A stretch of DNA of 64,000 nucleotides, taken from assembly GCA_905221605.1 (NCBI GenBank), contig CAJNDS010002135.1:239501-303500 (forward strand). Reading direction: 5' to 3'. The stretch comes from Symbiodinium natans (lineage: Eukaryota > Sar > Dinophyceae > Suessiales > Symbiodiniaceae). Of this stretch, positions 48,336 to 60,079 are shown piece by piece; the stretch's first letter is position 1; the number at the start of each line of letters is the position of its first letter. The position numbers were made by a program, and so were the translations under genes. The notes below the pieces were generated by a model. It searched no databases, was not told the origin of the DNA, and worked only from the letters and a program-made list of their open reading frames with translations.

Positions 48336-48555
48336 CTAATGACCCACCAAGTGCCCGAATCTTACGTCTTACGCTTTCCCGTAGCATACGGTAGCCGTCT
48401 TTGGTGTCCATGCGTCGGCGGTTACACTGCCGCAGATAGATAAAGCGAGCCTTGTATTTTGCTCCGAGGCTTGGGACGCGTTCCCAGATCTTGGTCAGCA
48501 TGATATGAGGGCTGCGCTGGTGTCTAGAGCAGCGAGCGAGACAGCCGCACGCCAA
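47779..48555 (-). CDS. Candidate minus-strand gene, 258 codons
   Basis: Unbroken minus-strand frame. Its first 60 or so codons look like real protein (MLTKIWERVPSLGAKYKARF, then RRRMDTKDGYRMLRESVRRK) and often have G or C in third position. It then crosses the triplet repeat as an Ala/Thr-rich tract and continues to a stop. It converges with the + strand WW/cold-shock gene. No family is recognised. It could be a single-exon gene, a first exon, or chance. Confidence 0.35.
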   Translation of the reverse strand: MACGCLARCSRHQRSPHIMLTKIWERVPSLGAKYKARFIYLRQCNRRRMDTKDGYRMLRESVRRKIRALGGSLGGIESTTVTPTAAIAATTATAAAIAAAAAHAAPTAAIKAATAATTPTASTTAVAAAAAAATSAAGVQPQQAHDENARAAGSSGMSRMPCWLPGNHQEFAKPAGTYLATATIVTARALGTFSPLVCKVMDSSSRSSSGLQKMTFVTALLDLDSATDSATVTEERLAPSGSLLCISLCHSDLLPHRP

Positions 48556-48559
48556 GAGA

Positions 48560-51500
48560 TAGTATGCCTCATAACTCTCACCTCACCTCTTGTCGAAGAC
48601 CACGAAGAATCACAGCGGTCGTAGCCGGATAGCATTCACAACAAATCAGGCTACTTGTCCATGATCTTTCACCTTGGCAAGCTCGGGCTGCCTTGGGCTG
48701 TGATGCCTGAATTGTCTCATATCCGTCGTGTCACCAGATTATTTATGCCCCGACACAGACACGGGCTTCCAGTCTCTGGATGCTTCATCTGCTGAGCCAA
48801 CCCACTCACGTCCATAGACCTGGAAGCCAGAATCTGTGTAAAATGTGGGCCCTCACACAAAAAAAAGCCGTGGAGTCAAGGCAAAAGCTCCATGCAGGCC
48901 CTAAACCTCGGAGGGGGACCTGCAAGACTCCTGCGACTGACCCCCCCAGAGCCGGTGGTGCTGGCAGGCCCTGTGCTCTTGAGGCACTGAGCCCCGATCA
49001 TCGCGCAGTCTCATGTGCCTTTGGCGAAAGATGAGCCCGGCTCTGCAAACCATCTGCTATGGGGGTTTGATGCAGTGCCTCTCAGATTAATTAGCTGCAC
49101 AGGCACTGCCGAAAATGTCAAGAGCACTGTCAGGAAGGATAGTGCTGGCTCTGAGCGCGCTGCCACTGTGAGCCAGCACAACCGTGCTGGCAGCCTTAGA
49201 AGCTCCAGCAACTCGTTGCGATGCGCTGTCGACTGAACCTGGCCAGGTTCAGGCGCTGACGGAAACTTCTTGCAGTATGCTGCAGTAAGCTACACCCCGA
49301 GATAAGAAAATCATCAGAGCCAACTCGAATTGTGTAAAGGCACTGTGATTTCTAAGTTCGTCTTTGGTTAAAGTGTTGGATCCCAAGAAGCCAAAGAAGG
49401 GAATGGCCTCGACCTTGTAGGTCCTATGGAGATGCAAAACAAGTCCCTGAAGAAAGAGCATAGTGGTTTCCGTGCGTCGCATGAAGACCAGTCGTCGCTG
49501 AAGGCCATATGGATCAGGAGGAGGAGGATTGCGTGCGTTGGAAAGCGTGAAAAACTAACGCAAGGGGCCAATTTGCGAAAGCCTGTTGGGCAGGCATTCT
49601 TGCAGACTCTACTACTAGGGCATGCAGAACTCTGCCAGATGTTGCTGTATGTAGAGGTGTTTCGTGGAACCAATCTGTTTGAGGTGGCATGGCGGGCATC
49701 GCAGTGGGCAACCGCCTGGATTGTCCCAAGCCGTGGCCAGGTCCAGGTGGGTTAGTGTGTCGTTAGTGGCGCTGAAGCTTATACTGCCGGAGGAATTTGC
49801 TCACATGAAGCAGTTGTTCCCTGGGTCACGTTGTTCCCTGGGTCACGTGAATTTCCTTGCAAGTTGCACTTGGCTACATTGACTGCACGCAGACTGCACG
49901 CCTGCAGGTCACGCCCAGAGTCTCTCTCCGAGCAGAAGCTCCGACCAGCGCTGCCGCAGGCAGAGGGGAGACATTTCGGAGACGATCGTTTTTGTTTTCT
50001 TGCAAAGGCAATGGGAGTATGTTGGAATGCCAGACTGCGCCAGCCGCACACGCCGAGATCTATGCGTAGTGCAAGACGCCAAAGCGCACACACATGCGCA
50101 CACATTTGCGCACATTGGCGAGCACACAGCTACTGCTCCAAACCTCGGCGAAGCCGCACTGTGGCCTTATGTCGCAGGCCAAGGGCCTTTTCGTTTCCGC
50201 TCCTCAATCTGTGCAGGACGCTATGCCCCACCTGAGGACTTGACGGCTCCAGCGGGCTGCGAAAGGCGGGTTTGCCAAGGTTTGGGGAGGAAAGTCCCGC
50301 AACCTTGCATGAATTGAAGCCTTGGTTGAGACCCTGAATCCGGTGCGCACCTGCACCCTACACCCTAAAGATCCCTAACGCCTCAAATGGGAACAGGAGC
50401 TCATCCGGCTTGGCCTGGAAGGTCTTGGAGCGGGGCGACGGCGGGCCAGCGGCTCGAGATGGCCGCAAAGCTTTTGACCGTTAAACATCTTTAAAAACCC
50501 TAGGTAGGTTGTGATTACAGGTAGGTCAAAATTACAGGTCGGATCTAAGAATCTAGGGAAGTTGAGTTTAGACAAGGTTTGGTAAGGGCTGATGAATGGC
50601 TCTTATATGCTCTTATTATCTTCTTTGTGCCGAGATAGACAGGAAAACAAGGGAGGCTTCAGCATTTCGTTGGACCTTCGAATCTGAGACGCCACACCTT
50701 CGAATGTTTGTGCGTTGAATCGGAACTTGTTGAGTGCTTGCTTAGTGCCGGGCAAGTGCGTTCTGCATGAAGCCTCTCAAGCTTTTAACATCCTTGGTTT
50801 ATCCCCCTTTCGACCATGGGAGACTGTTGACAAAGGCTTCCCCCGCTCCGGTCTGACACTATCATCGTGAGGCTGGGCTAAGGGCCAACAGAGCAAGGTC
50901 ATTGATTTGTGTAGGGCACGCTGGGCCGCCAAGCGGATGCGGACTCTCAATCCGTTCACTGTGCTTGTATACCTCCGGCAGTTTGCCATCGGTAGCGCTC
51001 GTTTCGCAAGTGCTAGGCTGTATAGGGATGTGGCAACTTCTTCACCTGTTCCAGGTATACCGGCTGGAAGGCATCCAATGGTGATTTGATAGATAGCCAC
51101 GAGCCGAGCCGGGGAGTCATATTTTGGGTGCCGCCTCAAGTGGCTCATGCATCTTTGCATGAGTAGCCTGAGGCTCCTATTTGCGGCAAGAGCAGACGAA
51201 AGTGAAGATCACGAGCACCATCCAAGGAGGGTCCCTGTGAGCCTTCTTGGGTTGAGAGTTCGCGCTGAGTGGGTCTCTCCTTTAGCAAGTCTCACGCTTG
51301 TGCTGAACTTAAACTGCATGCAGGTTGGCAGGAAGGTCTTCAAATGATGTCACCTGGGGAGAAGCGGCGGTCGACGGCCCAACACATTTGCGAGACTCAC
51401 CCTGTGCAACTTCACTTGTGACTCAGTTATCTTGACACCCCAAGGTTCTGGATCCCGGCAGAGCTCGGATTTGGTGTGGACCGCGGGGGCTTCCGGGCAC

Positions 51501-51700
51501 TTTGCAGTTGCATGCGCAATTTCTGGATGCCCTGTGACGTGTACACATGGCCACAGCATGGCCACGGCATTCTCCACAGGAGGGCATTGATGATCCTGAA
51601 GATGCGAGGGCCTTGGGAAGTTGTGTGTCAAGGCCTCGAAGGCTAGCAGCCACTGATGCCTAGCAGGCCCAAGAGTTATGTCAGCAAGAGTTTAGCCATT
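48560..51700. other. Weak coding hints only
   Basis: Some + strand pieces have protein-like composition, for example TAENVKSTVRKDSAGSERAA near 49110-49170, NKSLKKEHSGFRASHEDQ near 49440 and RARWAAKRMRTLNPF near 50910. None carries a recognisable motif. No repeat of note. Confidence 0.25.
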
Positions 51701-51725
51701 CCCTGGCTGATGTCACCCCCGTGCA

Positions 51726-52410
51726 GGCAATTGGACCACTGGGTGACACAGTGTACGACGTGGAGTTCGTTAAGGCCCCCCGCACGACAAGACAACTGTT
51801 TTGGTGGCATCTGAGCATCATCCGTTCTCATGGAAATATGGGGGTTTCCGAAATTAGGGGTACCCCATTGGGGTCCTTATTGTAAGGGAATCCTACTCTT
51901 TGGGGGTCGATTTTTCGGAGTCACCTGTTTTCGTAAACACCCGTATCGCGCAGCGCCTTCGCAGCATGTCCAGAGCCCCAATGCGGCATATTTGTTTCTC
52001 CCAGCTCCTGAAGGTCACCGAGCCAGATGCGGATCCAATCTTCCTCTACATTGGCATTGGAGGCAGCCGCACCGAGCTGGCAGGTTTAGAGTTCAGAATG
52101 CGTCGCGCAACCCTCCTCCCCTCACATTTAAAGGGTCTCTCCAGGAAGGATAGGATCTGCGAGGTGCACAGCATTGCACAGCTCAGGCTGTTAGCCTTGC
52201 TAGGGCCATGCCTTGTATAACCTCCTTCTCGCACCAGCCGCCTTCCTCCTCACCCTGACAACGCTCTTCTCCGCCGTGAACGAGGAGCCTGAGAGGCTCA
52301 GCATTAAGCGGCAGTTCTTGACAACGTACTTGAATCTCTGTTCCTTTCCAGAGCTCACGTCATTCTTCAACATCTTCAGCGTGAAGTCGGTCGCGTGCGA
52401 AGATCTTTGA
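51726..52410 (+). CDS. Candidate exons of unknown gene
   Basis: Two + strand pieces read like real protein. 51726-51800 has QAIGPLGDTVYDVEFVKAP. 51990-52085 has SQLLKVTEPDADPIFLYIGI, then GGSRTELAG. They are separated by a family B element at 51836-51950, as expected if that lies in an intron. A further open piece follows at 52215-52400 (PERLSIKRQFLTTYLNL). I do not recognise the family. Confidence 0.35.
51836..51950. mobile_element. Family B inverted-repeat element, best copy
   Basis: Left GGGGGTTTCCGAAATTAGGG; right TTTTCGTAAACACCC, its imperfect complement. The inside has GGGGTCCTTATT and GGGAATCCTACTCTTT, shared with 4906-5000. Flanks are ATAT / GTAT; no certain target duplication. Confidence 0.65.
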
Positions 52411-52419
52411 AGATGCTGA

Positions 52420-53930
52420 ACCATGTCAAGTGCTCCCACAGACCTAGTTCGCGTTTGAACTGCGGGGCCTCGAAGGCGGGAGTACGAGACATCGGGCCCC
52501 TTCTCCTTCTTCGAACGGCCAGACAAGTGAAGGCCGGGCCTCTTGGAAGATCTCCGAATTCACTGGTTCAGTGACTTTCAGTGCCTAGCCAGTGATACCT
52601 CTTCAGTCAAGGATGAAATGCGTGGTACCCCCCATTCCTTCCAGTTGTGTTCAGGGGAAGTCAGCAGGGTTTGTTGACCCCAGGTGTCAAACTGTCACAA
52701 TGATCGCCTGTGCACAGCTTCCGCAACCTGCTGGTAGCTTTAGCCCTAGCTGAACAACTCTGACTCGATTGATGGAAGGCTGTGAAGATGCAGCCGCACC
52801 GTGTGACAAGCTTGCTCGACCGGTTGACAACGGATTTCCTCAGGAGAGTTGGATAAAGTAGTCCGCCAAGATTCAAACCGCATACGATGCCAGGCTTGCA
52901 TCTTGCATCTTTAGACACCGCTGTGACACTCTGACATTGTGACATGGTGACACCACAGCCTAAGCTTCAACGCTTTGCACAGCTTTCAAACGCTAATGGA
53001 ACTTGCCGCAGTGGCCTGCGGAGGGCTCGGAACCTTCAGAAGATCTCAGTGAACCGATTGTGTAGACTTCAGACCTCATAGCATTTCAGAGCCAAGCAGG
53101 CTCCTCGCAGGCTGTTTGCCACGCACTCCTGCTCGGAGTCCCAGGGTACTATGGCTGATTCTGGCGCCCGAAAGTGCTTCGACATGCAGAGACAGGGTGA
53201 TCAGGGTTGCATATGTGTGCATGACCCCGGCCTCGAGAAGGTCCTTGGGCACTCAGGGCAACAATTTTCAATTCAAATCTTTAACACGGCCCGGCTCAAG
53301 ATGGCCCCCTACATGATGCTTCTAAGCTCTTCTGTGACTTTGCTTGTTGATGGTTCTGCGGGCCAGGGCTCCCCATCAGGCAGCTTCTCTGGCGGAGTTA
53401 AGGTGTGAAGGCTGCTTGAAAAGAGCGACTCTGCCAAAGAACAAACAGACCCCCTCACGATCAGGTAAGGTGAGACCAGCCTCGTGAATGAAAGTAGATC
53501 GAAACACTCCGGCAGAGCTGCAGGCTTCCAGCCTGCTTCGCGCCTTCCTCCTGCCTGTATCCTTTTTATAACATTGCAGAGGCTGACATCAGTTTTCTAT
53601 GCGCCTGGCATTTGGGACCATGGGCAAACTAAAAAGGCTGCCGGCGGTGCGAGATGAATGATTTTGCCGAGTGCCTAGGGAAAACGTAAAAATGGTTGGT
53701 TGTTAAACGGGTTTAGCTTGGAATCACAGGAGAAGATGAAGAACGCAACGCCTGAAGATGAGAATGATGAGAACCACACCAGAAGAAGCGAGCAGTGATT
53801 GCAGAGAACATGGGAAGCGTTGCCAGTTCATCGTTTGCTTCTCATAGGGTCTCTCGCCTTGCGAGACTACATTCCGGTGTTCTGCCCGAGTAGGGAGGAC
53901 CTCGGCGCCGCGGCCTTTTTGAGACGAACC
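52420..53930. other. No supported gene
   Basis: Frames up to about 95 codons with no motif. A + strand piece at 53250-53400 (VTLLVDGSAGQGSPSG) is protein-like but unrecognised. No repeat seen. Confidence 0.3.
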
Positions 53931-53938
53931 GCAGTAGC

Positions 53939-54092
53939 CATGGAAGAGCCCAAAGTGGAGCTCAAAGGGGCCCAGTGGAGCCGGGACAATGCCAGCCTGG
54001 CGGACTTCGATGGCTACTCGGGCAGGAGCTCCACTTCACATGTCCGCATCCCCGCCAAAAGCCATCACAAAGCCAGAAATTTCTGGTGCTGC
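53939..54092 (+). CDS. Candidate first exon
   Basis: From ATG at 53939 it reads MEEPKVELKGAQWSRDN, then ASLADFDGYSGRSSTSH. The context GCCATGG is good and the composition protein-like. It may be the 5' exon of the coiled-coil gene downstream. A run-through into the GAY repeat follows. Confidence 0.35.
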
Positions 54093-54300
54093 TGATGACG
54101 ATGACGAGGATGACGACGGCGATGACATGACGTGAGACGACGATGATGACAGTGATGGCCATGACGACGACGAAGCAGAAGAAGAAGATGACGACGACGG
54201 TGATGATGATGATGATGATGATAATGATGATGATGATGGGGACGATGATGATGCTGATGCGGATGGTGAGGGTGATGATGGTGGTGGTGACAAGTTTTTA
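54085..54300. repeat. GAT/GAC trinucleotide repeat
   Basis: About 215 bp of GAY codons, mixed with GGT and GAA. On + it encodes a poly-Asp tract broken by one TGA near 54133. On - it encodes His- or Ser-rich frames. Best treated as a microsatellite unless a transcript shows otherwise. Confidence 0.75.
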
Positions 54301-54693
54301 GCGGCGATTGCTGTGGGACCCTCTTTGCAGGCTCTTCGCCCAAGCGCTTGACCTCGTCCAAGCTGCTGGGCGCAGCCGCCGCGCCGCAGAGTGCGGTAGC
54401 GACCCAAGCTAGGGCTCTACCTTCATCAAAGAGGGTTTCAGCATATTTCAGCACAAATAGTTGTAACATGAATATTGGTGACTTCTCAAAACGCTTGTTT
54501 TGATAATTTTTCATAGAAAAGGCAAACGAACCATGATCTTTATCAACGTTATGTCGTCGGTATGAGGCCCCCCAAGAAGTGCAGCTCCTTAGGTATAGCG
54601 CTTGCTTCGCACTAGCACTCAGTCTAGGAAGTGTAGGTATGCTTGAACAGGAAGAAATAAAGGTAAGCACGCTGGCAGTTCGCCCCAAGTTAG

Positions 54694-57600
54694 CATATCA
54701 AAAAGAGCGGGATCTGCTGAAGCAAGGACAAGACATTGTGCCCAACCACCCGTTTCCGAGGTTTCCATTGTTCCCAACCTCCCTTTTCGAGCGTGGGGGT
54801 TGGGAGTCATTAGTGACAACAGCAACAACTCAGGTTTGCTTGTGGAAATTCGGTTGCCCAAAAGGTTCCTCGACTGTTGCACGGCAACGGGCGCAGCGAG
54901 CACAGCACGAGCGAGATGCAGTGCTGCGATGGGCAGAGGCGCAGAGGGGTCTCAGGAATTGAACCCAAGCCCAGGTGAGAATCTTCTGTCCGCACGTACT
55001 CGAACTTGCAGGAAGCCGCCAAACGCATCAACGCAATGACGGAGCGTTTCCAGCGAGGTTGGGCTCAAATGGCGCCTAGACATCAATTCAGCACATGCTG
55101 AAGCTTGTCAAACAAGGACGTGATGGAGTGTAATTACAGGCAGTGCGCACTTCTTGATCGTTACCGGTATGCTTGTGGAGCCGAGGAGCAGCAGCAAGCG
55201 GAGAAGAGGCAGTTGGAGGTGGGCACTTGTGCAAGCCTCTGTTGTAGCCTCTTGAAGATGGAGCAGTGAAGCCTTCAGATGCCTTCAGATGCCTTCACAG
55301 GCATGCTGTGAGATGCTGCGCGGCAAGCTGCAGGCTGCACAGAGCTGTGCGGCCTTTCGCTCTGAAGTGGAGGCATGGGTCTGCCTATATATAAATATAC
55401 ATATATATACATGTATCTATATATATATATATATACATATACTGCCAGGACAGTTGCGGGCAGCATGTTTCAGCGCCGTACGACCTTTGAGTAGGCCCGG
55501 CAGGGTGTGCCTGCTCAGCGGCCGGACTTGTTGCTTAGTTGCAATCAGAACCGGCAGACTCTAAAGCTTTAGAGTCAGCTTGGATCCCACTGCAGGGCCT
55601 TTCGAAACCCTGGCCCCGGAAGAGGCTTTCGCGCATCATTGCAATAAATAATAATTACCGACAATGGCAACAACATTAGCAAGAACGGTGATCAGTGCTA
55701 CGAGCGACGGGATGGCCTGGCCGACATTGTCCGACGCGCAAGGGGATGGCAAGAACAATGACACGGGGAGATAAACTACACCTCATCCGACAGCAAATAT
55801 CGCCCAAAAACATGCAAGCTCTTTACCCGACATCGTGCTGAGCTGTTTAGGCTCTCAGAAAAGCTGTCCTAATTTCCGCTAATGCTTTAGCAAGGCTGTG
55901 CCGAGCACCGAAGCCAGGGAAGTGTTGAAGAGGGGACTAAGGGTGGGTGCTGTGCCGAGTTCTGCACTGCCACAAGGAGCTGAGCTCTTGAGAAAGGTGC
56001 AGGCCGAGGCTAAAACTTTGCTGGCCTGTGCCACTGCTGGAGCCAACGCCCCTGTGCCTTTGTGGAGAGCGTGCCGCATGAGCTGAGAAACCCTCCGCGG
56101 GTGGGTTTGTGCAAGTTAAGCGCCGATTTATTTCGCGAGAACGCGCTTATTCCTCACGGCTCGCTCCAGCACGGTCGGTGTTTCAGTCTTGGCCCCTGCG
56201 GGGCATCTGCTTTACGCCACTGCGGTAACGAATGCCACTGAGTAGCATGGCTTGATGAATGAGCTGAGGTCTCCTCGCAAGGCACGCACGACCTGGGCCA
56301 AAGAAGTCGCCTGGGCGCGAGGCAGCGCCCGTGCAGCTGCATGTCCGTGCCATGTTTCAGCTCGTGACTTCAAGACTTCCTCTGCAAAGTTGCACTGTTC
56401 AGCTGCGTACGAAGGCCGATGATATATCGTCATAACAGGTGACAAGTGACAACTGCTCACATTTAGGGGGCCTAAAATAACGACAGCCACGATTGTGCCC
56501 TGACTGTGCCCACCCGGAAGCCGGAATCCAGACTTACATCTTGTGAGGCCTTGCGGAGGACTGCCGCAGTGGTGCCTTTCACCCAGCTGTGCGTCAGCAG
56601 AGGGCTGGACGAGGGCGGTGCGGGCGCTGCGCGCTGCTTCGGCGCCGACTGGGGACACTGCGGCGAGGCGTGCGGCACGCGTCTGGGGCCCAAGCTCACC
56701 ACAACGAAGACATGCAAGCTCCAGTAGGATGCCGTGCTTCGCATGTTCAAGTTTTCAAGTTTCGCCGAGGCACGACATGGCCCAGCAGCGCCTGGCCACA
56801 GCGATCGCTGCAGCCAGGCACGTCCTGTGGTAATCATACGTATCCCCTCTGGGCTAAGAAAAAAAGCAGGTCCAAGCAGCGTATGCCTTGTGAAACGGCC
56901 AACTTTACGATGGGCTCGTTGGGCCTGACGTGACCACGTCGCTGTGAAGTGCCTGAGGCAGGATGGGGAGATGCTGGAGACCGTTGTGCTCTTGGCCCGC
57001 CGCCGCACACTGCAAGTGATTGAGACTGAGCCAGCAGTGCCAGTAGCAGCTATTGTACATGCAACTACAAGGCAGCAGAAGATGACCAGAGGCTAGAATC
57101 GAAGAATGAAGGAGAGATAAGAGCAAACAAAGGCTTCGGGCAATGAGTCGCTACTTGTGAAGTGGATACCGTGCAAAGAGCACGTTAAGCTGAGTGCTGC
57201 GGCAGGTTTCAGAGGAGTTGGTCCTGCATAGGTTGCCGTGCATCTGTAGTCTAAGCTGTTCTAGCTAAGTTATACGTTGGGCATCTCGCTCGCAGTAGGA
57301 CGCGATCGTTCCACACAAGCCAAATTTGAATGCAACAACAACACGAGCAGCAAGTAAATCCAAGCGCGTCCCAGTCTCAGCACAGGGTTGTGAGTCCAAC
57401 AGCTGAATCTGTCAACCCATCGGCTCCATTTTTCGCCCAGGAACTCCAGGCGGGCCGCTCTTTGCACGTCGCCTTCGCTGCTTGGGCTTCAGCGCGACGG
57501 CGCGAGGAGGCAAAGGAACGCGAGCCAAAGGTACTTGAAGCTAACGGTCCCAAACCAGAGGGATCCTACCACTGCTGATCGGCTTCAGTTGAACTAGAGG

Positions 57601-58900
57601 GTTTCATGACATGAGACTTCTGCATCTCAGTATGTCAGGCATGGAACACTGCTGTTTCGCTGTGTAGCGTTGGACACCTGGGCATGCCAAATCAGTCCAG
57701 ATCGCTGCAGCTGGAAGCTGTAAAATTCATAAGTGGCCAGAAGCAATCCGGGTTGCAGGCCACACAAACAGAACCTTGCTCTTCATTTGGAGCGGTTTGC
57801 GCAGCAGCCTCGACGCTTGTTGGCAATGTGATACCCCGCAATGAAATGCCTTGAGGCCTGTCTCCTGTTTTACGGGCATGAAGCAACACAGACATGGCAA
57901 CAAGCTGGCCGACACCGGCTTTCATTCAGAGCTGCCCTGTATAGGCTCAGCCCAGCTGGCGGTTCGTCCATCGGAGTCATCTGCTGTTGTATCGATCATG
58001 TTTGAAGTGAGTTGTTGGTGGATCGCTGTGTATGAGCCTTGGACATGTCACAAACTGAGGATGTTCTCGCCCAGCAGCAGCGAGCCACCCCTGAGCTTTC
58101 GCTCGTGCGTCTCTCCAGGCTTGGAGACTGAAACCCCAGCACAGGATAGCACAGGCAACTGCTTGTTCCCGTATGTCTCTGTGTGTGTGTGTGTGTGTGT
58201 GTGTCTCAGGCACCCTTGTCCGCAGCCGTGGTCGAAGCCCTGAGTCATCACCGCACGGCTGCGGAGGCGGCTCTCTTTGTCAGCCTTGGCCTTCGCAAAC
58301 AAAAAACAAGGTCGCCGTCCAATGCCTTCCACAGCACTTTCGGCTGTCCGACATGACATGATGCTGAGCATTACATGGGGGTCGATCGAGTCTGGCGCTT
58401 TTTACAAAGATATCTAAAATTTAGAACGCCCCGGGCTGGTCAGGTGGCTGTGTGCACAACGCAAAGGGCATGGCCGTTACACTGGGTGATTTGCTCCTCG
58501 GCTGAAACTTGGAGCTGTGTTTGTCTTTCTGGAGCTGGATATTTGCTGGGCATTTGCAATTCCATTGTGGGTGGGGAGCTTCCCAAGCAGAGCAACAAGA
58601 GCAGCACAGGTAGTTTGGGATAGAGTCTGGGTTAGATTTGGGCAGCGAAGGAATGGTATCCCCTGTGAGCCAAGTCGGGAACTCAGAAATCATCCGAGGT
58701 CAAGTGGCCCAATCCTCTCAAAGCCGCGTGAGAGAACGGCTAGAATTGCTGATGCGATTCAGGGAAGTTGGTTCCACCTGTGCTAACAGACACAGTTCCA
58801 CGCATAAACAAGTCTCAGCCGCTGACGTCCTGCCACTTTTCAAGCGCGGGTTGGGAGAGGCACTTCGCCGGGAAGCCTGGCGCTCCGTGCACGGCTGTGC
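54694..58900 (+). CDS. Coiled-coil gene with spaced Trp motifs, multi-exon
   Basis: A chain of + strand pieces with helical, Ala/Arg/Glu/Gln-rich composition. 54694-54745: YQKERDLLKQGQD. 54865-54960: RQRAQRAQHERDAVLRWAEA. 55008-55080: LQEAAKRINAMTERFQRGWA. 55165-55220: EEQQQAEKRQLE. 55300-55375: CCEMLRGKLQAAQ. 55895-56040: ELLRKVQAEAKTLLA. 56775-56830: DMAQQRLATAIAAARHV. 56960-57020: GEMLETVVLLARRRTLQV. 57435-57535: SLHVAFAAWASARRREEAKE. 58700-58770: VRERLELLMRFREV. 58815-58895: FKRGLGEALRREAWRSV. The recurring L/F-x-x-W pattern (VLRWAEA, FQRGWAQ, FAAWASA) is like Sfi1-type centrosome repeats, but this is inference. Start, stop and exon edges are unresolved, and it may be two genes. Confidence 0.45.
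58168..58210. repeat. GT microsatellite before acceptor-like CAG
   Basis: (GT) run of about 14 units ending in CTCAG then GCACCC, in an apparent intron of the coiled-coil gene. Confidence 0.8.
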
Positions 58901-59384
58901 CCACAAGGCACCCGAGAGCGAAGTCAACTGTGGGCCCGAACAAGTCTTCTTCCCAAAGTGAAAAGGGCTACATGATTGAGTTTGCACGAGATGTAAGTTT
59001 TGTCTGTCGGCAAGTGTTGGAAGCCTAGAGGCAAGCCCCGAGAATTGTGGCTGGAGGAAGGAAAGACTCGGCCCATTTCAGGTTGGTAGTTTCCCCCCTT
59101 AGTGCACTGACTTCTATGGTGTGATATGTGTAGCAACATCTTCCTGATCAAACAGCAAGGTAAATACGGAAGTGCTGCCCGGGAGCTCTCGCGTGCCCGC
59201 CCCAGGCGTTGATTTCCTTCTTTGTGCCTTTGCAGCGCCATCTGAAGTAACGTGCTTGTGCCTACCGGTAGCACATTGTGGAGGTGTTCTCACTCTTCTG
59301 GTGCTAGTACTTGCGGCCATGGTATCACCGTTTAGACATATTTAATGGCTACCGCCAGTGCCGCCGACCCCAAAGCGGCACGGG

Positions 59385-59670
59385 GTTAAGGGTTTAGGGT
59401 TTAGGGCTCAGGGCATAGGGTTGAGTCGACCGTCTGGTCGTGTAGGGTTTAGGGTTTAGGGCTCAGGGTATAGGGTTGAGTCGACCGTCTGGTCGCGTCG
59501 GGTTTTAAAGTCGACTGTCTGGTCGCTTAGGGTTGAGGGTTGAGGGTTTAGGGTTCAGGGCTCAGGGTTTAGGGTTCAGGGTTTAGGGGTCACGTCGACC
59601 GTTTGGTCGCTTGTGGTTTTGACGTCGACCGTCTGGTCGCTATAGGGTTTAGGGCTCAATCGGGTGCCGC
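59385..59670. repeat. Telomere-like array with GTCGACCGTCTGGTCGC motif
   Basis: Variants of TTTAGGG (TTCAGGG, CTCAGGG, TTGAGGG) alternate with five copies of GTCGACCGTCTGGTCGC or close forms. They lie at about 59424, 59481, 59510, 59603 and 59624. The first two lie in a 57-bp tandem unit. Confidence 0.85.
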
Positions 59671-59739
59671 GGTTTAAGGGTTTGGGGGGTTGCTAAAGAA
59701 ACTGGAACAAGGCATCGCCAAAGTTAACCTTTTTTTGTT

Positions 59740-59910
59740 AGTTTTCTGAGAAAAAGTAGGGCAAAAGGCAAACCCAGGAAAACGAGCCATGCTGTCCGTA
59801 GCTGAGGTTTTCGTGTATTTTTCTTGATGGTATTTTTCCAAGGAGAAAGAGGGAAAAATATAGAACAAAAAAACAAGCCCAGGAAAACGAGCCCAGCATT
59901 CTCGCTTCGC
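59740..59910. repeat. 105-bp direct duplication
   Basis: CCCAGGAAAACGAGCC occurs at about 59774 and 59878, each preceded by an A-rich stretch containing GAAAAA and ACAAA. A diverged tandem pair. Confidence 0.5.
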
Positions 59911-60079
59911 AGGGTGTCCGACAGTCTGATTGTTTAGGTAATTGTTTCGCAAGTTTTACAAATTTGTAGGAGGAAAAATATGCTTCCGCCTCGTCTTCAT
60001 TTCTTGTCTTTCCTATTGGTCACCTATTTGTGCCATTTTTGGCAACTTATTTCCGAGATAGTCTCGGCAATCGAAGGTC

